Positions 13,767 through 20,798 of a stretch of 20,896 bases of DNA are shown here, piece after piece (position 1 is the first letter of the stretch; each line of letters starts with the position of its first letter). The position numbers and the translations under genes are program-made. The notes under the pieces were generated by a model. That model worked only from the letters and a program-made list of their open reading frames with translations, did no database searches and had not been told where the DNA came from. Origin of the DNA: Sulfurimonas sp. (GTDB lineage: Bacteria > Campylobacterota > Campylobacteria > Campylobacterales > Sulfurimonadaceae); contig JAGGWE010000040.1 of assembly GCA_021157665.1 (NCBI GenBank), positions 1 through 20,896 of the forward strand, read 5' to 3'.

Positions 13767-14836
13767 ATAGTTTTGGACAAAAATTAAGATTTACTACTTT
13801 TGGGGAGTCTCATGGAACTGCTCTTGGGTGTATTTTGGATGGTGTACCTGCTGGATTAAAGATTGATGAAGAGTATATACAAGCAGAACTAGACAGAAGA
13901 AAACCAGGAAAATCTGAGTTTGAAACAGCTAGAAAAGAGGCTGATAAGGTTGAGATTTTATCTGGCACTTTTGAGGGTTTAAGCACAGGTACCCCAATTG
14001 CGATGGTTATTTATAACACAAATCAAAAGTCAAAAGATTATTCAAACATAAAAGATGTTTTTCGTCCTGGACATGCTGATTTTACTTATTTTCATAAGTA
14101 CGGAATTAGAGATTATAGAGGAGGGGGTAGAAGTTCTGCAAGAGAAACAGCAGCTAGAGTTGCTGCTGGTTCAATCGCTAAGCTTATGCTAAAAACTCTT
14201 GATATTGAGATTTTTTCTGGGATTTGTGAAGTGGCTGGAATTAAGTCTGAAGAGTTTAATTATCCACATGCCAAGAGTAGTATTATTTATGCTCTTGATA
14301 AAAACAAAGAAGAGGCTCAAAAAAAGGCTATTTTAGAGGCTAAAAATAATCATGACTCTGTTGGTGGTGTTTCTCGTGTTTTAATTACAGGTACGCCTAT
14401 TGGACTTGGTCAGCCACTCTATTATAAACTTGATGGTGTTTTAGCTGACGCAATGATGGGAATAAATGCAGTAAAAGCTGTAGAGATTGGTGATGGAGTT
14501 TTATCTGCTTCTGCTCTTGGTTCATCAAATAATGACGAGATTAGAGCAGGTGGCTTTGAGTCAAATCATGCAGGTGGGATTTTAGGTGGAATTAGTAATG
14601 GTGAAGATATAGTTATGAATGTATATTTTAAACCAACCCCATCTATTTTTAAAGAGCAACATACTGTCAACACTCAAAATGAGGAGTTAGATTTTGCACT
14701 TAAAGGAAGACACGATCCATGTGTAGCGATTCGTGGAACTGTTGTATGTGAATCTATGGCAGCTTTAGTTATCGCTGATATGATATTGTTAAATATGGGT
14801 TCAAATATGGATGGGATAAAAAAATATTATAAATAA
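13763..14836 (+). CDS. aroC: Chorismate synthase
   Basis: Last common step of aromatic biosynthesis: converts 5-enolpyruvylshikimate-3-phosphate to chorismate using reduced FMN, in the cytoplasm. The 357 residues match the family length. Signatures visible are FGESHGTALG near the N-terminus (including the catalytic His), the RPGHADFTY segment, GGGRSSARETAARVAAGSIAK, and RHDPCVAIRG towards the C-terminus. It starts at GTG 13763 with GAAAGG (13751-13756) 6 bp upstream. The site lies in a hairpin, and the start overlaps the end of the preceding small ORF. It carries one GGCATGTGG motif. Confidence 0.97.
   Translation: MNSFGQKLRFTTFGESHGTALGCILDGVPAGLKIDEEYIQAELDRRKPGKSEFETARKEADKVEILSGTFEGLSTGTPIAMVIYNTNQKSKDYSNIKDVFRPGHADFTYFHKYGIRDYRGGGRSSARETAARVAAGSIAKLMLKTLDIEIFSGICEVAGIKSEEFNYPHAKSSIIYALDKNKEEAQKKAILEAKNNHDSVGGVSRVLITGTPIGLGQPLYYKLDGVLADAMMGINAVKAVEIGDGVLSASALGSSNNDEIRAGGFESNHAGGILGGISNGEDIVMNVYFKPTPSIFKEQHTVNTQNEELDFALKGRHDPCVAIRGTVVCESMAALVIADMILLNMGSNMDGIKKYYK
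14264..14272 (-). repeat. GGCATGTGG motif copy 8 (inside aroC)
   Basis: The plus strand reads CCACATGCCAAG (14264-14275), the full 12-base form in inverted orientation; the codons encode Pro-His-Ala-Lys. Confidence 0.75.
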
Positions 14837-14845
14837 AGGAAAAAT

Positions 14846-15076
14846 ATGTCAAAAGTTATAACTATTCATCTGCAGGTTGAAGATGATTATATAGAAGAGT
14901 TGATGAGTATTTTGCCTAAAGATAAAGTAATAGTTATTGAAGAAGATTTTAAAGAAAATAAAAAACTGCTAGAGAATGAATTGAAAAATTATAGAGATAA
15001 GCCTGCTAGTTTTATCTCCTATAATGAAAGTATTAAAAGATTAAATAATGAATATTTTAAGCTCAAAGCTATATAA
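14846..15076 (+). CDS. Probable antitoxin of a RelE/ParE-type toxin-antitoxin pair
   Basis: 76 residues. The N-terminal half has alternating beta/helix character (ITIHLQVEDDYIEELMSILP), and the charged C-terminal half (SYNESIKRLNNEYF) is likely the toxin-wrapping tail. It is not a classical RHH or Phd protein at sight; the call rests mainly on its position, size and 29-bp overlap with a recognisable RelE/ParE-like toxin gene. The ribosome site AAAGGA lies 5 bp before the ATG. It begins 9 bp after the aroC stop. Antitoxins of this kind usually repress their own operon. Confidence 0.65.
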   Translation: MSKVITIHLQVEDDYIEELMSILPKDKVIVIEEDFKENKKLLENELKNYRDKPASFISYNESIKRLNNEYFKLKAI

Positions 15077-15320
15077 AAAACAACTAGAAGAAATTTTAAA
15101 ATTATTAGAAGAAGAGGATGAAAAAGCTCCGAAGAATTTTAAAATATATCTTGATACAATTATTTTAAATATACAAACTAAAGAAAGAAAATATAAAAAA
15201 TCTATCTATTTTGATGATGAAAATATAAAAGACATCCCATTTCAAGGGTGCACAATAGTTTTTTTAGTGGATAATAGTAATAATTGTTATGTAATTTTAG
15301 GAATTACAAAAAAAAGCTAA
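15048..15320 (+). CDS. RelE/ParE-family toxin
   Basis: 90 residues. The pattern SKLYKKQLEEIL, then FKIYLDTIILNIQ, then KERKYKKSIYFDDENIKDIPFQG, and a final VILGITK strand matches the small RelE/ParE toxins often found in Campylobacterota. Basic residues in the KERKYKKS stretch are the likely active or RNA-contact region. ParE (gyrase) and RelE (ribosome-dependent mRNA cleavage) activity cannot be told apart here. It overlaps the antitoxin frame by 29 bp and has only a weak ribosome site, which suggests translational coupling. Confidence 0.72.
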   Translation: MNILSSKLYKKQLEEILKLLEEEDEKAPKNFKIYLDTIILNIQTKERKYKKSIYFDDENIKDIPFQGCTIVFLVDNSNNCYVILGITKKS

Positions 15321-15326
15321 GAATAT

Positions 15327-15356
15327 TATAGCATCAAATATGAATGATAAGCTATA
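15327..15356 (+). other. Hairpin after the toxin gene, possible weak terminator
   Basis: TATAGCATCA (15327-15336) pairs with TGAT (15345-15348) and GCTATA (15351-15356), ten pairs with a two-base bulge. No T-run follows, so termination is uncertain. Confidence 0.3.
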
Positions 15357-15427
15357 CTAAATAAATAACACTGATATATGAAAATATAATAATAGAAATA
15401 AGTTTAGATATAAATAAAAGTTATATC

Positions 15428-15446
15428 TTGTGTCAAAATGTAACAA
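15428..15446. promoter_or_regulatory. Imperfect inverted repeat upstream of soxC, operator candidate
   Basis: TTGTGTCA-AAA-TGTAACAA: two 8-bp arms match at 6 positions. It lies about 58 bp upstream of the likely -10 box, a position suited to an activator. It does not fit a clean FNR or CRP site. Confidence 0.28.
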
Positions 15447-15503
15447 ACTCCCTTCCTATCTAATTTCATCACTCTTTTATAACTTTTAGTAATTAATCTT
15501 CTA

Positions 15504-15509
15504 TATAAT
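15504..15509 (+). promoter_or_regulatory. Putative -10 box of the sox operon
   Basis: TATAAT within CTATATAATATG, about 52 bp before the soxC start, in the 241-bp gap after the toxin gene. No convincing -35 box. The rest of this gap holds no gene. Confidence 0.4.
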
Positions 15510-15561
15510 ATGACTTGATATGAACTTAACAGTAAATAATAAAGACTAAAAAGGAGAGAAT

Positions 15562-16878
15562 ATGGATAATAAAAAATCTCAACAAGATTTAGAAGTATCT
15601 GCGAGAAGAGACTTTTTTAAAAAAACTGCTGCTCTTGGTGTAACTGCACTTGCTGGAACAAGCTTAGCAGCATCACAAGATGATCACGCAATTATGCATC
15701 ACCCAGAGTGGGGGCAAAAATGGGGAGACCCTGTAACAAAGAATCGTTATGGTATCCCATCAGCATATGAGCATAACAATACAAGAAGAAATACTAAGCT
15801 TCTAGCTTCAGGTAACTTTAGAGCATCAATCGCTGTAACACCAATTCACGAGTCAGAAGGTATCATTACCCCAAATGGTCTTTTCTTCTCCCGTTCTCAT
15901 GGTGGAACTGCTCATATTAATCCTAAAGAGTATCGCTTAATGATTCACGGTTTAGTTGAAAAACCTATCGTTCTTACGCTAGATCAACTTAAGCGTTATC
16001 CTAGTGTAACTCGTACTCACTTTATTGAGTGTCCAGCGAATGGTGGACAAGAGTGGCGTGGACCACAGTTTAACTCTCTTCAGTTTGCAAAAGGTTTTAT
16101 GGCTTCTGCTGAGTGGACAGGTGTGTATATTAAGACTATTCTTGAAGATTTAGGTCTTAAGCCTACTGCACAGTGGATGCTTGCAGAGGGAAGTGATAAC
16201 TCTGAGATGGGTCGCTCTGTTCCTATTGATAAAATTCTTGATGATGCCATGATTGTTTGGGGTCAAAATGGTGAGGCTCTTCGTCCAGAACAAGGTTATC
16301 CAGCAAGACTTCTTCTTCCAGGTTGGGAAGGAAACTTATGTGTTAAATGGCTTAAGCGTATAGAGTTTGCACATGAACCATGGTATGCAAAAGAGGAAAC
16401 ATCTAAATACACTGCTCTTAAACCAAGTGGTAAAGCTATCCAGCATTTTTATGCAAATGAAGTAAACTCAACAGTAGTTTCTCCATCTCCAGAAAAACCA
16501 TGGACAGATTTAAAAGATGGTGATACAGTTGAAATTGAAGGTTTAGCTTGGTCAGGAATGGGAACTATTACTGGTGTTGATTTATCATTTGATGGTGGTA
16601 GCAACTATATTGAAGCACAAATAAAAGGTATTGTTTTACCTAAGTCTTGGACTCGTTGGAGTTATATTTATAAGTATAAAAAAGGTGAAACTCTTTTACT
16701 CACATCTCGTGCTATGGATGATGCAGGATATATTCAACCAACAATCGATGAGGAAGTATCGATTATGGGTGTTGAGTCTGTTTATCATAGAAATGCAGTT
16801 GAGACTTGGGAAGTTACAGCTGATGGTAAAGTAAATCATGTTCAACTAAGAACGCCAGGAGGGGTAAAAAATGTTTAA
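15562..16878 (+). CDS. soxC: SoxC, molybdenum subunit of sulfane dehydrogenase SoxCD
   Basis: Member of the sulfite oxidase family. In the periplasm SoxCD oxidises the SoxY-bound sulfane sulfur, passing electrons to cytochrome c. 438 residues: a twin-arginine leader (Arg15-Arg16 in ARRDFFKKTAALG, with Ala-rich hydrophobic stretch to about 37), as expected for a cofactor-loaded export substrate. The molybdopterin domain carries the ligand Cys157 in HFIECPANGGQEWRG, and the C-terminal dimerisation domain starts near 285. A strong ribosome site, AAGGAG, precedes the ATG. It overlaps soxD by 8 bp. The adjacent cytochrome, soxY and soxZ separate it from ordinary sulfite dehydrogenases. Confidence 0.93.
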   Translation: MDNKKSQQDLEVSARRDFFKKTAALGVTALAGTSLAASQDDHAIMHHPEWGQKWGDPVTKNRYGIPSAYEHNNTRRNTKLLASGNFRASIAVTPIHESEGIITPNGLFFSRSHGGTAHINPKEYRLMIHGLVEKPIVLTLDQLKRYPSVTRTHFIECPANGGQEWRGPQFNSLQFAKGFMASAEWTGVYIKTILEDLGLKPTAQWMLAEGSDNSEMGRSVPIDKILDDAMIVWGQNGEALRPEQGYPARLLLPGWEGNLCVKWLKRIEFAHEPWYAKEETSKYTALKPSGKAIQHFYANEVNSTVVSPSPEKPWTDLKDGDTVEIEGLAWSGMGTITGVDLSFDGGSNYIEAQIKGIVLPKSWTRWSYIYKYKKGETLLLTSRAMDDAGYIQPTIDEEVSIMGVESVYHRNAVETWEVTADGKVNHVQLRTPGGVKNV

Positions 16879-18040
16879 ATTAAATACTAAATTAATTGTT
16901 ACCGCTTCTGTAGTTACTGCATCCGCACTATTTACAGCAGGTTGTATGGATGATGGAGCAACACCAGTTATTACTTCACAAGTTGCAAGTGCAACAAGTG
17001 TTGCTAGTATCGATGGTGGTGTTATGTATCCAGTTGTAAATGGAAAAACTTCTGCATATAAAGTAAACACTCAAAGTCAAGGGATGAAAATTAATAATGG
17101 TCGTGTTCCAACTGCAAATGAATTAGCAGCATGGGATACAGATGTTATGCACGGTGGAATAGGTTTACCTGAGGGTAGTGGTTCTGTTGAAGAGGGTGAA
17201 GAGATTTATGAGGCACAGTGTGTTATGTGTCATGGTGACTTTGGTTCAGGTGGTGGTGGATACCCAGCCTTATCTAAAGGTAATGCTGCCCAATTACAAA
17301 AAACACTTACAAATAACAGATGGAAAGATCCAGAAGCTGATGGTCCAACTCGTGTATTTGGTTCATATTGGCCAGTTGCAAGTACAATGTGGTGGTATAT
17401 CCGTGATGGTATGCCTCATACAAAATCAAAAACTTTGAGTAATGATGAAGTATATGCTTTAGCTGCATATATGTTAAATATTAATGAGATAGAGATTGAT
17501 GGGGAAGAACTTGACGATGAGTATGTTCTTAATCGTGAGAAATTCTTAAAAATTAAAATGCCAAATAGAGATGGTTTTGAGCCAAATATTGATGGAGTAA
17601 ATGGTTTAGAAAATGTTCGTGCTTATTATAAGAATCCTAAAAACTTTGGTGCTAAAAAAGTAAAAGTGAGTGAAAGATGTATGACTGAATGTCAAAAAAA
17701 GTCTGCGATAGTAACTCGTATTAAAAATGGTGGTATTAGTGATTTCTTGCCTCCAATGTCTGTATCAAGAGATTTACCACAAAAAGAGTCTTATGATCAA
17801 GGTTTTAATACTTTAAAATCTTATCAAGATAACTGTATGCCATGTCATGGTGCTGAAGGTATGGGCGCTCCTGTAACTGGTGATAAAGATGGATGGGTTG
17901 AAGTTCTTGCTAAAGGTTTAGATACAGTTTATAAAAATGGTATTGATGGTATTAATGGTATGCCAGCTAAAGGTGGAGCTAGTACTAGTGATGCTGAGTT
18001 TAAACTCTTAGTTGATTATATGATTGAAGAAAGTAAATAA
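16871..18040 (+). CDS. soxD: SoxD, dihaem cytochrome c subunit of sulfane dehydrogenase
   Basis: Electron-accepting partner of SoxC. 389 residues with two c-type haem sites, Cys117-x-x-Cys120-His121 (CVMCH) and Cys322-x-x-Cys325-His326 (CMPCH), each in its own cytochrome domain. A further pair (Cys270, Cys274) does not make a haem motif. The N-terminus is a secretion signal ending LFTAGC25, which resembles a lipobox, so the protein may be lipid-anchored rather than free in the periplasm; -3 Thr is not ideal for that. The start overlaps soxC by 8 bp, which keeps the two subunits translationally linked. AGGAGGGG lies just before the ATG. Confidence 0.92.
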   Translation: MFKLNTKLIVTASVVTASALFTAGCMDDGATPVITSQVASATSVASIDGGVMYPVVNGKTSAYKVNTQSQGMKINNGRVPTANELAAWDTDVMHGGIGLPEGSGSVEEGEEIYEAQCVMCHGDFGSGGGGYPALSKGNAAQLQKTLTNNRWKDPEADGPTRVFGSYWPVASTMWWYIRDGMPHTKSKTLSNDEVYALAAYMLNINEIEIDGEELDDEYVLNREKFLKIKMPNRDGFEPNIDGVNGLENVRAYYKNPKNFGAKKVKVSERCMTECQKKSAIVTRIKNGGISDFLPPMSVSRDLPQKESYDQGFNTLKSYQDNCMPCHGAEGMGAPVTGDKDGWVEVLAKGLDTVYKNGIDGINGMPAKGGASTSDAEFKLLVDYMIEESK

Positions 18041-18053
18041 TAAAGGAAATAAA

Positions 18054-18506
18054 ATGGAAAGAAGAAAATTTTTAAGTTTAACTTTAGGTGCTTTAGCATT
18101 AGCAGTAGTTCCTGCTAGTGTAAGAGCAGAGGATTTTAGAAAACTAAAGCCGACGGTATGGAGTGCTCATACGGTAGATGATGCTATAAAAAACATGTAT
18201 GGCACAACTGATGCAATTGATGAGGGTGTAAAGTTGACAACTCCAGATGTTGCAGCTAATGGTGGAGCTATTCCTGTTAAGTTTAGTACTAAGATTGATG
18301 CTAAAACTATAGCTGTTTTTCAAGATGCAAATCCAGAAGCTGCAGTATGTGTTTATGCTATAAATAAATACTCAGTTAATAACTATGATATTAAAATTAA
18401 AATGGCTAAATCTGGAACGATTACTGTAATAGTTGAAGGTAAAGATGGGAAGCTTTATAGAGCTAAGAAAACTTTAGAAGTTGCACTTGGTGGTTGTGAA
18501 GGTTAA
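18054..18506 (+). CDS. soxY: SoxY, sulfur-carrier subunit of SoxYZ
   Basis: Carries the sulfur substrate on a C-terminal swinging-arm cysteine. 150 residues from the ATG at 18054, which has AAGGA 6 bp upstream. An in-frame ATG at 18024 lies inside soxD and would spoil the leader. The twin-arginine signal ERRKFLSLTLGALAL is followed by an Ala-x-Ala-type cleavage region near 25. The C-terminus is GGCEG with Cys148, where the canonical motif is GGCGG. A second cysteine, Cys99, is present. SoxY is normally co-exported with SoxZ, the next gene. A complete system would need soxXAB, which are not in this window and are commonly at a separate locus in this phylum. Confidence 0.92.
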   Translation: MERRKFLSLTLGALALAVVPASVRAEDFRKLKPTVWSAHTVDDAIKNMYGTTDAIDEGVKLTTPDVAANGGAIPVKFSTKIDAKTIAVFQDANPEAAVCVYAINKYSVNNYDIKIKMAKSGTITVIVEGKDGKLYRAKKTLEVALGGCEG

Positions 18507-18551
18507 TCCTTTGCTTAGTAATATTTAAAAAATAATAATAAAAGGAAAATT

Positions 18552-18860
18552 ATGAAAGTAAAACCAAAATTAAGAAAAGGTATCGTTAAAGTTAAGGCTA
18601 TGGCTAAAAATGAGATGATAACATATAATCAAGCAGAGAAAAAATTTGGTGATAGAGAAAAAGCTGATTTTATTACTCATTTAACTGGAACAGTTAATGG
18701 TGAGACAGTAATTGATATTTCAACAAGTCAGTTTCTCTCTAAAAATCCTATCTTTAAGTTTGAATTTAAAGGTGATAACTTTAAAAAAGGTGATAAATTA
18801 CTTATGAATTGGGTAAGTCGCTTGGGTAAAACAGGGAAAGGGAAGGGTAAAATTAAATAA
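18552..18860 (+). CDS. soxZ: SoxZ, partner of the sulfur carrier SoxY
   Basis: 102 residues forming the immunoglobulin-like SoxZ fold: KLRKGIVKVKAMAKNEM at the start, FEFKGDNFKKGDKLLMNWVSRLG towards the end. It has no signal peptide and no cysteine, as expected for a protein exported in complex with SoxY. AAAGGA precedes the ATG. Its stop codon forms the loop of a strong hairpin that separates it from the thioredoxin-like gene. Confidence 0.92.
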   Translation: MKVKPKLRKGIVKVKAMAKNEMITYNQAEKKFGDREKADFITHLTGTVNGETVIDISTSQFLSKNPIFKFEFKGDNFKKGDKLLMNWVSRLGKTGKGKGKIK

Positions 18861-18872
18861 TTTAATTTTACC
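18846..18872 (+). terminator. Strong AT-rich hairpin at the soxZ stop, possible terminator/attenuator
   Basis: GGTAAAATTAAA (18846-18857) and TTTAATTTTACC (18861-18872) form a perfect 12-bp stem around the UAA stop of soxZ. One A-U and one G-U pair can extend it to 18844-18874. There is no separate U-tract after the stem, so it may act as a processing or stability element, or lower expression of the genes that follow, rather than fully terminate. Confidence 0.55.
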
Positions 18873-18881
18873 TTGATTAAA

Positions 18882-19373
18882 ATGATGATTAAAATTTTTC
18901 TTATTGTTTTGTTGGTTCAGGTATCTCTCATTGCTAAAGTAATTAATATAGATAATATTATTTATGATGCTAAAAGTACACAAAAACATCTTTTTGTATG
19001 GTTACATAAAACAGACTGTGGTTATTGTGAAAATATGAGAGAGTTTACGCTTGAAAATGAGAAAATAAAAACTTTTATAAGTGAAAATTTTATATTTATT
19101 CATATTAATGTTTATGAAAAAGATAGTATTAAATATAAAGAGTTTAGAGGTAATGCTCGTGAATTTGCAAAAGAGATAGGTTATGATTTTTATCCAACAT
19201 CTATCTTTTTTGATTATGAGGGAGAGATTATTTTTAGTGAAGTTGGTTTTATTGATAGTGAAAAAGAACCAAATGAGACAAGATTTTATAAGATTTTAAA
19301 TTATATTAATTCAAATAGTTATGAGAAAATAGATTATAAAGATTATAGATTTAATTTTGAAGAGGAATTTTAG
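18882..19373 (+). CDS. Periplasmic thioredoxin-like protein (SoxW/SoxS-like)
   Basis: About 163 residues. A Sec-type signal (IKIFLIVLLVQVSLIAK) is followed by a thioredoxin fold with the redox pair Cys-Gly-Tyr-Cys in KTDCGYCENM, and the cis-Pro loop FYPTSIFF. Proteins of this kind in sox clusters keep SoxY or other periplasmic thiols reduced; a role in reactivating SoxYZ is inferred from location. The start is uncertain: TTG 18873, ATG 18882 and ATG 18885 are all in frame, and none has a visible Shine-Dalgarno because the hairpin arm occupies that space. The stop TAG shares a base with the GTG of the MOSC gene. Confidence 0.85.
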   Translation: MMIKIFLIVLLVQVSLIAKVINIDNIIYDAKSTQKHLFVWLHKTDCGYCENMREFTLENEKIKTFISENFIFIHINVYEKDSIKYKEFRGNAREFAKEIGYDFYPTSIFFDYEGEIIFSEVGFIDSEKEPNETRFYKILNYINSNSYEKIDYKDYRFNFEEEF

Positions 19374-19840
19374 TGTTAAGTAATAATTCTGGAATAGTCC
19401 AAGAACTTTTTATCTCTGTTAAAAATAAAGATAGAGAAAATAGAGATGAGATTATGCTTCAAACTCAAGGTGTTTGTGAAGATAAATTTTTTGATAAAGA
19501 GATTAATAGATCAGTTTTATTAACTTCTATAGATAGTTATAAATTAGCCCAAGAAAATAATATTGATATAAAATATGGTTCTTTGGGGGAAAATATTTTA
19601 ATGGATATTAATCCTTATCATTTAAATATAGGGGATAAAATTTTAGTTGCAGATGTGATTTTAGAGATAACTCAAAACTGCACAATATGTAATTCTTTAG
19701 CTAAAGTTGATGCAAAACTTCCTACTCTTTTAAAGAGTGATAGAGGGATTTTTGCAAAAACTTTAAAGGGTGGAGTTATTAAAAAAGGTGATGTAGTAAA
19801 ATTCGTTTCAAAAAGGAAAAATAATGAAGAAAATATATAG
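19373..19840 (+). CDS. MOSC-domain protein
   Basis: 155 residues, no signal peptide, so cytoplasmic. GSLGENI (69-75) is the MOSC core motif, followed by LNIGDKILVADVILEIT and cysteines Cys103/Cys106 (NCTIC) where the family has its conserved sulfur-binding cysteine. MOSC domains bind and deliver sulfur, for example in molybdenum cofactor sulfurase and YiiM/YcbX proteins. SoxC belongs to the sulfite oxidase family, which does not need a sulfurated cofactor, so a role in cytoplasmic sulfur or molybdenum handling is unclear. GTG start with GAGGA 6 bp upstream; the start overlaps the preceding stop by 1 base and the end overlaps the next gene by 17 bp. Confidence 0.85.
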   Translation: MLSNNSGIVQELFISVKNKDRENRDEIMLQTQGVCEDKFFDKEINRSVLLTSIDSYKLAQENNIDIKYGSLGENILMDINPYHLNIGDKILVADVILEITQNCTICNSLAKVDAKLPTLLKSDRGIFAKTLKGGVIKKGDVVKFVSKRKNNEENI

Positions 19841-20777
19841 TCTATTATTAGCTACATTTGTAGCTACTGTAATGTTGAGTTCTACAACTCTTAGTGCAAA
19901 AGTTGTACAGAGTGTACAAGTATATACGACAGATAATAGTGATGGTAAGGTTACTGCAAAAAGTATTGCAGCTGTATTTAATGAAACTGGTTTAAGTGTT
20001 AGTGCTAATAATGATATGAATAATCCATTTGGAAAAAGATTCCCAAAACTACACTATAAAGTTTATAATTTAGCAGTGTTTATGAATAATGATTTAGCAT
20101 TAAAGCTTATAAAAAAATATCCTAATTTTGGTGCTTTAACACCATTAACTATGGTTATTTGGTCGGATAAAGATAGTATGAATATGGCCACTTTAACCTT
20201 AGCTGGTATGGCAAGAGCTGGTGATATTTCGATAAAAGACCCCGATTTAGTTGCATATGCAGATATGATTACTAAGGCACTTAAAAAGGCTATGCCAAAA
20301 GGGAGTTTAAAAAAGTCATCTTTTAGTGATAAAAACCCTAAAAAGTCATTTGCAATCAATTTTGAAGCAGATATAGATATGGAAGAGGTAACTGATATTG
20401 AAGAGTATAAAGAGGATTTTCAAGCAGAATTTGAGGGTGAATTAGAGCCGATTGGATTTATGTTTCCAAATTTTTCAAACTTGAAAGAGGAGTTATTTGA
20501 TGAGGCAGGTTATGATGTTTATGACTTTTATGATACTTACTCTATTTGTAAATTTGATGTAATCTATCCAGCCTCAGAGAAACATCCTGAAGCTGGTGCT
20601 TATGCTCCGTGTTCATTTTATATGTATAAGAAAAAAGATGAAGATAAAATACATTTAGGTTTTTTAGGTGTTGATAATTGGATAAGTACTTTAGATATTG
20701 ATGAACAAGAGGTAGTTAAACCACTACGAGAGGCTCAACAGATGATAGAAGATATAGTTAATGAGTTAATTGAATAA
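19824..20777 (+). CDS. Secreted DUF302-like protein
   Basis: 317 residues with a Sec signal (MKKIYSLLLATFVATVMLSSTTLSA, cleavage near 25). The N-terminal half (VFNETGLSVSANNDMNNPFGKRF..LKLIKKYPNFGALTPLTMVIW) has the spacing and sequence feel of DUF302. The C-terminal third (about 225-315, with Cys242 and Cys263) may be a second, diverged copy. Function is unknown. DUF302-type genes do occur beside sox genes in Campylobacterota. The 17-bp overlap with the MOSC gene, with AAAAGGAAAAATA before the ATG, implies coupled expression. Confidence 0.75.
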   Translation: MKKIYSLLLATFVATVMLSSTTLSAKVVQSVQVYTTDNSDGKVTAKSIAAVFNETGLSVSANNDMNNPFGKRFPKLHYKVYNLAVFMNNDLALKLIKKYPNFGALTPLTMVIWSDKDSMNMATLTLAGMARAGDISIKDPDLVAYADMITKALKKAMPKGSLKKSSFSDKNPKKSFAINFEADIDMEEVTDIEEYKEDFQAEFEGELEPIGFMFPNFSNLKEELFDEAGYDVYDFYDTYSICKFDVIYPASEKHPEAGAYAPCSFYMYKKKDEDKIHLGFLGVDNWISTLDIDEQEVVKPLREAQQMIEDIVNELIE

Positions 20778-20798
20778 TCTAAAATAAGGGTTTTAATT

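Noticed and set aside
423..14272. Explaining GGCATGTGG by conserved peptides or codon bias
   Set aside because: Copies occur in several reading frames, on both strands, in unrelated proteins and in two intergenic gaps.
15321..15561. A small gene or RNA in the 241-bp gap before soxC
   Set aside because: Only very short frames occur (for example six codons from 15340), and no tRNA-like or riboswitch-like fold could be recognised.
16631..17438. Extra plus-strand ORFs at 16631-16834 and 17178-17438, and the minus-strand ORF at 16846-17070
   Set aside because: They lie wholly or largely inside soxC and soxD, whose motifs (molybdopterin Cys, CxxCH haem sites) show which frame is real.
18024..18053. 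Earlier in-frame start for soxY
   Set aside because: It lies inside soxD without a ribosome site and would put ten polar residues before the twin-arginine motif; the ATG at 18054 has AAGGA at proper spacing.
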